Positions 1 through 5,430 of a stretch of DNA of 5,834 nt are shown here, one piece after another (positions within the stretch are counted from its first letter, which is position 1; each line of letters opens with the position of its first letter). The DNA is taken from NCBI GenBank assembly GCA_017161665.1, contig JADFCT010000240.1, positions 1-5,834 of the forward strand. Direction: 5' to 3'. The notes beneath the pieces are model-generated. The model did no database searches, was not told the origin of the DNA, and worked only from the letters and a program-made list of their open reading frames with translations. This DNA is from Candidatus Sumerlaeota bacterium (lineage in GTDB: Bacteria > Sumerlaeota > Sumerlaeia > JADFCT01). Both the position numbers and the translations under genes were made by a program.

Positions 1-168
1 GTCAACAATCTGGACGCCATCATGTTGTTCAATTTCATGCTCGGCAACATCCCGTCCCTGGCGAATCTCGAACGGGGCGACGTCAATTCGAATGGAGCCG
101 TCAATAACCTGGACGCCATTGTCCTGTTCAACTGGACGCTGGGCAACGTTCCGTTTTTGCCGTTGTAG
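1..168 (+). CDS. C-terminal end of a secreted protein with a dockerin type I-like repeat (partial, 5' end outside window)
   Basis: The open frame from base 1 to the TAG at 166-168 gives 55 residues. They contain two copies of one pattern: VNNLDAIMLFNFMLGNIP (residues 1-18) and VNNLDAIVLFNWTLGNVP (residues 34-51), a period of 33 residues (99 nt). Ahead of the second copy is GDVNSNGAVNNLD, which fits the dockerin F-hand loop D-x-N-x-N-G-x-V-N-x-x-D (D27, N29, N31, N35, D38) followed by a hydrophobic helix. The first loop probably starts just outside the window. Dockerin type I modules are calcium-binding C-terminal modules. In clostridia they bind cohesins in cellulosomes, but in many other bacteria they occur at the ends of large secreted enzymes or surface proteins with no known cellulosome. 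The protein ends three residues after the repeat (FLPL, then stop), as expected for a terminal module. The catalytic or structural part is not visible, so no function can be assigned to the whole protein. Confidence 0.8.
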   Translation, partial: VNNLDAIMLFNFMLGNIPSLANLERGDVNSNGAVNNLDAIVLFNWTLGNVPFLPL

Positions 169-190
169 AGAGGGCGGCAATCTTTCTTTT
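157..190 (+). terminator. Possible rho-independent terminator of the dockerin-tail gene
   Basis: TTGCCG (157-162) and CGGCAA (175-180) can form a 6-bp stem around a 12-nt loop, followed directly by the T-rich run TCTTTCTTTT (181-190). The stop codon lies in the loop, so the stem begins inside the last codons. Stem and T-tract positions suit a terminator for the rightward gene, but the stem is short and the loop long. Confidence 0.4.
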
Positions 191-202
191 GAAGATGAGG
201 GT

Positions 203-221
203 CGTGGGCATCTTGCCCATG
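203..221. repeat. Strong short hairpin between convergent genes
   Basis: TGGGCA (205-210) and TGCCCA (214-219) form a perfect stem around the 3-nt loop TCT. It extends by a G-T and a C-G pair to 203/221. It lies between the convergent dockerin-tail gene and the ABC permease gene. Neither strand has a T-tract after it, so it is not a classic terminator, though it could protect mRNA 3' ends. Read on the minus strand it begins CATGGGCAAGATGCCCA, which resembles a dispersed sequence I recall from PVC-type genomes. That resemblance is from memory and untested. Confidence 0.5.
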
Positions 222-300
222 GAAGAGCCGTCCCGGGCCGGAATCGGCGCCGTCGCGAATGCGCGCGAAAACACACGCCTTAATTTTTTCCCCGCAGGGC

Positions 301-1149
301 TTACCCCCAGTCCCGCCGCCGGACGATCCAATACGAGGCCGCGGTGAACAGGAGGATCCAAGCCAGGGGGACGGTGATGGCGAAACTGTTTTCCCACGTG
401 ACCCAGAATCCGGGCAGCCCGCGCCCATAGGTTCGGGCCACCTCGAAAAAGAAGGAAAAATGATGGCTCCAGATCAACATTTTGGAACTGAAATAGTCCG
501 GAATGGGCAGATGGCTCCAGATGTCCAGATCGCTTTCGATCCGCGTAATCAATGCCTTGAGGGGCTCCAGGGCGGTGAGGAATCCCACACTCACGCCCAC
601 GGCCGGACCGGTATGGCGAAAGAGGATGGAACAGAACAGGCCGAAGGCCATGGTGGCGAACAGGGGCAGAAGCGTCAGGACGCAGGCTCCTGCGAATAAG
701 GCCCAATAGACGGTCGGGTTCATCTCCGGCGCGTCGAGGGGTTGTTCGAAACCGATGGTGGTGGCGACCACCAGCACATTGGCCACGGCGCCGACAAACA
801 GGAGCGCGACGGCATAGGCGTAGGCGGTGACGCATTTGGCGGCCAGATAGGATAGGCGACGGACGGGGCGGGCCAGCACGTACAAGTTCGTTCGATGGGC
901 CGTTTCGGGCGCCACCAGGGTGGCGGCGAAGATGCACCCCAGGACGGGCGCCCACATGCCGACAATGGATTTCATGGTGTCGGGGCCGAGGGTATAGGCC
1001 GTGTTGCCGGGCGAACCGGAATAGATTCCCAGGGTATAGGGCCAGATGATCGCCATGAGGGCCGAGCCGAGGAGACCGAAATACGGGAGTTTCAACCGCG
1101 TCTGTTTACGCCATTCGATGAGGAGGAGGTTATAAATCTCAAGCAGCAT
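301..1149 (-). CDS. ABC-2 type transporter permease subunit
   Basis: A 282-residue polytopic membrane protein. Hydrophobic segments lie near residues 22-40, 62-80, 104-131, 147-176, 181-196 and 254-275, which suggests six membrane spans. After the second span comes ETAHRTNLYVLARPVRRLSY (residues 82-101). This matches the E-x-x-x-x-T-x-x-x-L-x-x-P-x-x-R pattern of ABC-2 permeases, in the cytoplasmic loop that couples to the ATPase. The C-terminus is short and basic (RRRDWG), also usual for the family. Such permeases pair with a separate ATP-binding protein to export lipids, polysaccharides, drugs or proteins; the substrate cannot be told here. The ATG at 1147-1149 is preceded on its own strand by AAAGGA with a 10-nt spacer. 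The gene converges on the dockerin-tail gene and diverges from the kinase gene. No ATPase gene is visible on either side, so its partner must be encoded elsewhere. Confidence 0.85.
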   Translation of the reverse strand: MLLEIYNLLLIEWRKQTRLKLPYFGLLGSALMAIIWPYTLGIYSGSPGNTAYTLGPDTMKSIVGMWAPVLGCIFAATLVAPETAHRTNLYVLARPVRRLSYLAAKCVTAYAYAVALLFVGAVANVLVVATTIGFEQPLDAPEMNPTVYWALFAGACVLTLLPLFATMAFGLFCSILFRHTGPAVGVSVGFLTALEPLKALITRIESDLDIWSHLPIPDYFSSKMLIWSHHFSFFFEVARTYGRGLPGFWVTWENSFAITVPLAWILLFTAASYWIVRRRDWG

Positions 1150-1263
1150 GGGGGGACGATCCTTTCCAAAGAACAGGGCAACTTAATCCTTTCCCCGGCC
1201 GTCAATCCATCGAAAACTGGCCATGGGTGTCGGGCATTCCATCGCGCCACGCCGCGAATTTTA

Positions 1264-1293
1264 TAGACACTGGCTTCCATAAACGGATATATG
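1264..1293 (+). promoter_or_regulatory. Weak candidate promoter for the kinase gene
   Basis: In the 239-nt divergent region, TAGACA (1264-1269, five of six matches to TTGACA) is followed after 18 nt by TATATG (1288-1293, four of six matches to TATAAT). This would give a 5' leader of roughly 90 nt before the ATG at 1389. It is consensus matching only, and the organism's sigma-factor preference is unknown. Confidence 0.25.
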
Positions 1294-1373
1294 GTACCAA
1301 CAGAGGCCGATTCTGGACTCGTTCGGAGCGGCTCAGGGAAGGACGCCTGGCATGTCTTTCGGTTGGATCCCAC

Positions 1374-1380
1374 AGGAAGG
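1374..1380 (+). promoter_or_regulatory. Ribosome binding site that fixes the kinase start
   Basis: AGGAAGG lies 8 nt before the ATG at 1389. The frame stays open back to an earlier ATG at 1227, but that one has no comparable site. The extra 54 residues it would add are Arg-rich and look like no domain, so 1389 is taken as the start. Confidence 0.7.
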
Positions 1381-1388
1381 GCTGCACG

Positions 1389-2522
1389 ATGGGGACATAC
1401 AATGCGCCGTCTGAACGTTCGGATCCGGCGGAACTACATGATCAGATTGAGTTCGTCGGCGCTCATCCCATTGTCCGCGAGTTAATGAACATCACCAGCG
1501 GCCTGTTGGCCGTCTTGAATGAAAATCGACAGATCCTTTCCATCAACGACGCTTACATTGAGTTCCTGGGACTCCATTCGGAGGAGGCCAAGCGCATTCT
1601 GGGCCTGCGGCCCGGAGAATCCATCAATTGTGTCCATGCCCAACAGGCGCCGGGGGGGTGCGGCGCCTCGGAATATTGTCCCACCTGCGGCGCCGTGGTG
1701 GCCATTCTGACATCGCAAACGACCAATGCGCCGGTGGAGAAACCGTGCGCCGCCACCGTCCTCCGCGACGGTCAGATGATCGAGATGCTCTTCCTGGCCC
1801 GATGCGCCCCTCTCCTTTTGAATGATCAACGGTTTCTCATGCTCTTCCTGACGGATGTCTCCCAGCAGCAGCAATGGGCCGCTCTGGAGCGCATGTTCTT
1901 TCATGACATCAATAACCTGGTGGGCGCCATTCTGGGAACCAGTGAAATGCTGGTCGCGCATAACGGAAACGCTCCTGAGCAGCTGGCCGCCATCCTTCAC
2001 AGTCAGGCTCAGCGGCTGGCTCAGGAAATCGCCATCCAGAAGTCCTTGTCCAAGAATTTGAATGGCAACTATAAGCCCCTGTATCAATCCTATGCCATCA
2101 AGGACATTCTGACGGAACTGGAAAAACAATTCGCCACTCACCTGTGCGCCCGGAACAAGAAACTCATGGTCCAAAACAATGTTGGTTCGCTAACGATCAT
2201 TACGGACTATTCGCTGGTTCTGCGCATTGTGGGGAATATGATTCAAAACGCTTTTGAGGCCACCGGCGAAGGGCAGTCCATCGTTGTCCAAACCGATCGC
2301 CATGGGGATCAGGTGGAATTCAGCGTCTGGAATTCCGAAGTCATCTCCGAAGACGTGTCCAAACGCATTTTTCAGCGCAACTTCAGCACCAAGGAAGACA
2401 TGGGGCGCGGTCTGGGAACGTATTCCATGAAGTTCTTCGGTGAGGAGGTGCTGGAGGGACACGTCTCGTTCACCACTTCGGAAGCCGAGGGAACTGTTTT
2501 TCGCTATCGGCAGCAAGTTTGA
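1389..2522 (+). CDS. Soluble PAS-domain sensor histidine kinase with a Cys/His-rich segment
   Basis: A 377-residue protein with no membrane span or signal peptide, so a cytoplasmic sensor. Residues about 28-155 form a PAS-like domain (GLLAVLNENRQILSINDAY near 38-56). Within it is a Cys/His cluster: C81-x-H83, C91-G, C97-x2-C100-G. The H-box follows at FFHDINN, with H172 the probable phosphorylated residue. The C-terminal ATPase domain has an N-box at GNMIQNAFEA (282-291; N283, N287) and a G2-like stretch GRGLGTYSMK (339-348). The usual G1 motif D-x-G-x-G is not seen; at that position the sequence reads VWNSEVI (313-319). The FSTK...GRGLGTYSMK layout is, as I recall, typical of a family of soluble PAS kinases carrying this same Cys cluster. 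The ligand of the cluster is not something I can name; metal or redox sensing is inference. No response regulator gene is in the window. The MBOAT gene starts 66 nt downstream on the same strand, so co-transcription is possible. Confidence 0.85.
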   Translation: MGTYNAPSERSDPAELHDQIEFVGAHPIVRELMNITSGLLAVLNENRQILSINDAYIEFLGLHSEEAKRILGLRPGESINCVHAQQAPGGCGASEYCPTCGAVVAILTSQTTNAPVEKPCAATVLRDGQMIEMLFLARCAPLLLNDQRFLMLFLTDVSQQQQWAALERMFFHDINNLVGAILGTSEMLVAHNGNAPEQLAAILHSQAQRLAQEIAIQKSLSKNLNGNYKPLYQSYAIKDILTELEKQFATHLCARNKKLMVQNNVGSLTIITDYSLVLRIVGNMIQNAFEATGEGQSIVVQTDRHGDQVEFSVWNSEVISEDVSKRIFQRNFSTKEDMGRGLGTYSMKFFGEEVLEGHVSFTTSEAEGTVFRYRQQV

Positions 2523-2588
2523 AGGAAAGGGCGTCGAACTTAATCCTGGACCACGGGCAATTCGTTTCGGCTTTTGTTCATCTCGGCT

Positions 2589-4028
2589 ATGCTCTTTAAT
2601 TCATTCGTCTTTTTGGTTTTCTTCACTCTGGTTCTTTTCGTCTCCCGCGCCATTGCTTCCTGGTCGGGGCGCAAGTTATTCCTCTTGCTGGTCAGTTATG
2701 TTTTTTACGCGGCCTGGAATCCCCCGTTTGTCGTTCTCTTATGGATTTCGACGCTGGTGGACTGGTTCGTGGCCCGGGCCATGGACCGAACGGATCACGC
2801 TGGCCGGCGGCGGGGGCTGTTGATTCTGACCCTCGTGGTCAATCTGGGCCTGTTGTCTTTCTTCAAGTACGGAACCTTTGTCCTGGACAATGTCACGGTC
2901 CTCCTGAACGCTCTGGGCATCGCCTTCAGTCCCCGGCAACCGGACATTTTTCTGCCGGTGGGGATCTCGTTCTATACGTTCCAGACGCTGTCCTATACGA
3001 TTGATGTGTATCGGCGCCGTTCCCGTCCGTGGGCGCCCTTTCTCGATTATGCGCTGTATGTGACCTTCTTTCCGCAGCTGGTCGCCGGTCCCATCGTGCG
3101 GGCGTCGGAGTTTCTGCCCCAGTGCGCGGAGCCGCGCCGCGCCTCCTGGGTTCAGATCAACTGGGGACTCACGCTCATGGTCATCGGTCTTTTTGCCAAG
3201 GTGGTCATTGCCGATGTTTTCATGGCGCCCGTGGCCGACGGCGTATACAGCGGCGCCATTGCGCTGACACCCGTGTCGGCGTGGATCGGGACGCTGGCCT
3301 TTGCCGTTCAGATTTATTGCGACTTTTTCGGCTATTCCACGTGCGCCGTGGGCGCGGCCCTGTGTCTGGGGTTTGCTTTGCCGGATAACTTTCGCTATCC
3401 ATACGCCGCCGTGGGCTTCAGCGATTTCTGGCGCCGGTGGCACATCAGCCTGTCCACCTGGCTCCGTGATTATCTGTATATCGCCCTGGGCGGGAGTCGG
3501 CGCGGCTCCGTCCGTACAGTGGTTAACCTCATGGCGACCATGCTGCTGGGGGGGCTATGGCATGGCGCTTCCTGGATGTTTGTCATCTGGGGGGGACTGC
3601 ACGGTTCCTATCTCATTGCCGAGCGAGCCCTTCGGGCTTCGTCCCTGGCGGCCTGGGCCGGTTGGCGCACGGAGGGCGGGCGGTTCGTGCTGTCGCTGAT
3701 GACCTTTGTCCTTGTCTGTGTGGCGTGGGTCTATTTTCGCGCCGAGAGCCTGACCGACGCCTGGGCGATGAGCTGCGCCATGGTGGGGGTGGTCGATGCG
3801 GCCGCCGGCGCCGGGGCTGTTGCGTTGAGTCTTGACGCCCTTCTGATGGTTCTGGCGCTGACGCTGGCGACGCTGGCGCTGCATCAGCGTTTGCGTGAGT
3901 CGAGTCTGGAAGCCGCTTTCGGTCGGATGCCCTGGCCCTGGCGTTCAGTCATTATCGCCGCGCTGGCCTTTCTGATTCTGATTTCCATGACTGGTGAGGA
4001 CCGTGCCTTCATCTATTTCCAATTCTAA
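2589..4028 (+). CDS. MBOAT family O-acyltransferase, AlgI-like
   Basis: A 479-residue polytopic inner-membrane protein of the usual length for the bacterial AlgI group of membrane-bound O-acyltransferases. Family landmarks appear in order: the N-terminus MLFNSFVFLVFF; LPVGISFYTFQTLSYTIDVY (122-141); FFPQLVAGPIVRASEFLPQ (160-178); the re-entrant segment FWRRWHISLSTWLRDYLY (280-297, H285); and GGLWHGASWMFVIWGGLHG (321-339), with H325 the presumed catalytic histidine. The protein ends in FIYFQF, also common in the family. Such proteins take an acyl group, usually acetyl, from a cytoplasmic donor and pass it across the membrane to a periplasmic partner that modifies an exopolysaccharide or cell-wall polymer. 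The partner here is very probably the SGNH protein encoded 13 nt downstream. The ATG at 2589 is chosen because it gives the family N-terminus; an in-frame TTG at 2574 would add five residues. Neither start has a clear Shine-Dalgarno, which fits translation following the kinase gene. The polymer that is modified is unknown. Confidence 0.92.
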   Translation: MLFNSFVFLVFFTLVLFVSRAIASWSGRKLFLLLVSYVFYAAWNPPFVVLLWISTLVDWFVARAMDRTDHAGRRRGLLILTLVVNLGLLSFFKYGTFVLDNVTVLLNALGIAFSPRQPDIFLPVGISFYTFQTLSYTIDVYRRRSRPWAPFLDYALYVTFFPQLVAGPIVRASEFLPQCAEPRRASWVQINWGLTLMVIGLFAKVVIADVFMAPVADGVYSGAIALTPVSAWIGTLAFAVQIYCDFFGYSTCAVGAALCLGFALPDNFRYPYAAVGFSDFWRRWHISLSTWLRDYLYIALGGSRRGSVRTVVNLMATMLLGGLWHGASWMFVIWGGLHGSYLIAERALRASSLAAWAGWRTEGGRFVLSLMTFVLVCVAWVYFRAESLTDAWAMSCAMVGVVDAAAGAGAVALSLDALLMVLALTLATLALHQRLRESSLEAAFGRMPWPWRSVIIAALAFLILISMTGEDRAFIYFQF

Positions 4029-4032
4029 CGGC

Positions 4033-4036
4033 GGAG
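4033..4036 (+). promoter_or_regulatory. Ribosome binding site supporting a TTG start for the SGNH gene
   Basis: GGAG just after the MBOAT stop codon (TAA 4026-4028) stands 5 nt before an in-frame TTG at 4042. The frame also contains GTG codons at 3994 and 4003. The first has no upstream site, and the second has GAGGA only 2 nt away, which is too close. This makes 4042 the better start. Confidence 0.5.
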
Positions 4037-4041
4037 AAGTC

Positions 4042-5094
4042 TTGTCGGCGCATCGGGCGCCCCGGGACGCGCCGCGACGGACCTTGGCCCTGAGCCTCTT
4101 CCTCTTTCTGCTTTTGGCCGGCGGCGCGGAACTGATCGGTCGCGCCCAGGATCTGCGCCCCTATGTGGCCGATTCGCTGGACTGGTGGGGACGGTATCGT
4201 GACCAGGTCTATGGGCGCCGGGGGCAGAGAACGCTGGTCCTGGCGGGCACATCCCGGGCTCAGTGTGGGTTGAATCCGGAGGTTCTGGACCGGGCCTTTC
4301 CGGATGTTCACGTGGTCCAGCTCGCCATCCCCGGCTCCTCGTCTCAGGCGGTCCTGCGCGATCTGTGCGCGGATGAGGCCTTCAGCGGCGTCATTCTCTA
4401 TGACACGACCCCTTTCTTCATGATCGAAGGCGAGGACGAGGCCAAGGCGCGCGCCCATGTTGATCACTACTGGGGCCACGGGCGCTCGAATCCCAACCGC
4501 TCCCAACAGGCCGAGACCTTTCTGCGCGCCGCGCTTCAGAGCCGGTTCGTCCTGCTGTCGCCCTATACCTCGCTCCAATGGCTTTACAAAATGCGTTTCC
4601 AGTTCAGCGAAACAGCGTATATTCGCTATCACCGTCAGACCTTCCGCCGGGCCATGCGCGTCGATTATGTCCGGATGGCCGAAGAGAACGAGGACTGGCG
4701 GCGGTTTGTGCCCGAAACGGCCGAAGAGGAACCGCGCAACGACGAGAGAGCCCTTCGAAGCCGCGCCGATGCGTTTTATGAAGACCTGGAAACGAAATGG
4801 GGGGCGTGGAACCGACGACTCACCGAGCGGGGCGGGCGGCTCATCCTGGTCTATATGCCCTCCAGCGATGATAAACTCCGGGAAGAGGAAAGACGCTATC
4901 CTCGCGCCCGGTTCTGGGATCCCATCACGGAGCGGACCGGCATCCCCACGATCCACTTCAAGGACTACCCCGATCTGTCGGGGTTCACCTGTCTGGATCA
5001 AATCCATCTCGACGCGGCGGATATCGATGCCTTTACCGAACGCCTCGCGTCGCGCCTGCGCCCCTACCTGTATCCCACTCGTTCGGGAATTTGA
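4042..5094 (+). CDS. Membrane-anchored SGNH-hydrolase-like protein, probable partner of the MBOAT acyltransferase (AlgJ/AlgX/DltD-like role)
   Basis: From the TTG start the product is 350 residues; a GTG at 3994 would give 366 and overlap the MBOAT gene by 35 nt. A short basic N-terminus leads into one hydrophobic span (LALSLFLFLLLAGGAELIG, about residues 15-33), a membrane anchor with the rest in the periplasm. The body shows a divergent SGNH/GDSL layout. LVLAGTSRAQCGLNPEVL (65-82) is block I, with S71 the likely nucleophile and GTS in place of GDS. VVQLAIPGSSSQAVL (91-105) follows, then VILYDTTPFF (117-126). The C-terminal block is DQIHLDAAD (319-327), with D319 and H322 the other likely triad members. 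The middle (about 130-260) is charged and less conserved. Proteins of this shape next to an MBOAT gene receive or place acyl groups on exported polysaccharides. The 13-nt gap strongly suggests one transcript and one pathway. Assignment to a named family is not possible by eye, and plain esterase activity is an alternative. Confidence 0.8.
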   Translation: MSAHRAPRDAPRRTLALSLFLFLLLAGGAELIGRAQDLRPYVADSLDWWGRYRDQVYGRRGQRTLVLAGTSRAQCGLNPEVLDRAFPDVHVVQLAIPGSSSQAVLRDLCADEAFSGVILYDTTPFFMIEGEDEAKARAHVDHYWGHGRSNPNRSQQAETFLRAALQSRFVLLSPYTSLQWLYKMRFQFSETAYIRYHRQTFRRAMRVDYVRMAEENEDWRRFVPETAEEEPRNDERALRSRADAFYEDLETKWGAWNRRLTERGGRLILVYMPSSDDKLREEERRYPRARFWDPITERTGIPTIHFKDYPDLSGFTCLDQIHLDAADIDAFTERLASRLRPYLYPTRSGI

Positions 5095-5125
5095 ATTTGC
5101 TGTCGGACGGCCGTCGGCGCCGTCA

Positions 5126-5156
5126 CGATTTGTTGCGCGCTGCGCGGCAAAAATCG
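5126..5156. repeat. Imperfect GC-rich hairpin downstream of the SGNH gene
   Basis: CGATTT (5126-5131) pairs with AAATCG (5151-5156), and the inner TTGCGCG pairs with CGCGGCAA with one bulged base around a CTG loop. It lies about 30 nt after the SGNH stop and could end or stabilise that transcript. It lacks a T-tract, so a rho-independent terminator is not supported. A perfect 10-bp palindrome, GACGGCCGTC, lies just before it at 5106-5115. Confidence 0.4.
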
Positions 5157-5180
5157 CGCCGGCGCCTTGTGTGCTCGTTT

Positions 5181-5250
5181 CATACCCAGGGCTCCGCTCC
5201 CTATCGGTCGCTCCACCCTGGGCTTGTATATGCCGCCGCCTTCGGGGCTG
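5181..5250. repeat. Probable dispersed non-coding repeat with inverted-repeat arms
   Basis: CATACCCAGGG (5181-5191) faces CCCTGGG (5216-5222) and TATATG (5227-5232), giving a stem with a 24-nt loop. A GC-rich segment with a TTCG tetraloop-like core (5238-5248) follows. One plus-strand frame reads SYPGLRSLSVAPPWA, a peptide I recall from spurious small ORFs annotated in many PVC, Bacteroidota and related genomes, where this DNA recurs between genes. That recollection could not be checked here. Nothing suggests it is translated: no ribosome binding site, and the frame runs through both stem arms. Confidence 0.5.
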
Positions 5251-5310
5251 GTCGGATGTTTGCCCCTGGGGCGCGGGCCTGATTAGACAGCGGCGCCGCG
5301 CCCCGGCGTG

Positions 5311-5352
5311 CTTTGCGTCTTCGCGCCTTTGCGTTTGAAAAAAAACCTTTGC
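5311..5352. repeat. Short near-tandem repeat of CTTTGCG-like units
   Basis: CTTTGCGTC (5311-5319), TTCGCGC (5320-5326) and CTTTGCGTT (5327-5335) stand head to tail. After an A-tract (5338-5345) comes another CTTTGCG (5347-5353). On the minus strand this reads as the CGCAAAG...CGCAAAG type of intergenic sequence that I recall as widely dispersed in PVC and related genomes. It is not coding and has no hairpin. Confidence 0.5.
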
Positions 5353-5385
5353 GCTGGGCCTCGTCTCCATTTTCATCATTTGTTG

Positions 5386-5403
5386 TGTCCATTTTTATGG
5401 ACA
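5386..5403. promoter_or_regulatory. Perfect palindrome, candidate operator upstream of the GH16 gene
   Basis: TGTCCAT and ATGGACA form a perfect 7-bp inverted repeat around TTTT, 27 nt before the ATG at 5431. Its size and symmetry suit the site of a dimeric regulator near the start of a catabolic gene. It could also fold as a small leader hairpin in the mRNA. No regulator gene is visible nearby, and its sequence does not match an operator that I can name. A weak promoter pair overlaps it: TTTTCA at 5370 and TTTTAT at 5393, spacer 17. Confidence 0.45.
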
Positions 5404-5430
5404 TGGGAAACTATAAGAAAGGATCAGCCG

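Noticed and set aside
297..340. Terminator for the permease gene just after its stop
   Set aside because: On the minus strand the short CCC-TGC-GGG stem after the stop is followed by A residues, not T residues.
128..955. Minus-strand frame of 275 codons overlapping the permease gene
   Set aside because: It is a shifted frame of the ABC permease with no membrane-protein pattern, and it ends inside the neighbouring gene's tail.
1159..1194. Direct repeat ATCCTTTCC at 1159-1167 and 1186-1194
   Set aside because: Nine bases, and the first copy is the permease gene's Shine-Dalgarno on the minus strand. The second has no start codon after it, so chance is the simplest reading.
1227..1388. Possible 54-residue N-terminal extension of the kinase
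   Set aside because: No domain or signal sequence is visible, and a good ribosome binding site (AGGAAGG, 8 nt) stands before the ATG at 1389.
5091..5282. Small plus-strand ORF of 63 codons after the SGNH gene
   Set aside because: No ribosome binding site, Arg-rich composition, and it reads through the hairpin and dispersed repeat.
4457..5338. Plus-strand frame of 293 codons overlapping the SGNH gene
   Set aside because: It is out of frame with the supported gene, composed of Arg/Pro/Ser-rich sequence, and runs on into the repeat region.
4009..5379. Long antisense frame of 456 codons on the minus strand
   Set aside because: It lies opposite the SGNH gene, which has a membrane anchor and catalytic motifs. 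The antisense product is rich in Arg, Gly and Pro with no recognisable domain, and its N-terminus is translated from the dispersed repeats. High GC explains the lack of stops.
5412..5417. TATAAG as a -10 box for the GH16 gene
   Set aside because: It matches five of six bases, but a start of transcription about 7 nt downstream would fall on the ribosome binding site, and no -35 hexamer stands at a suitable distance.
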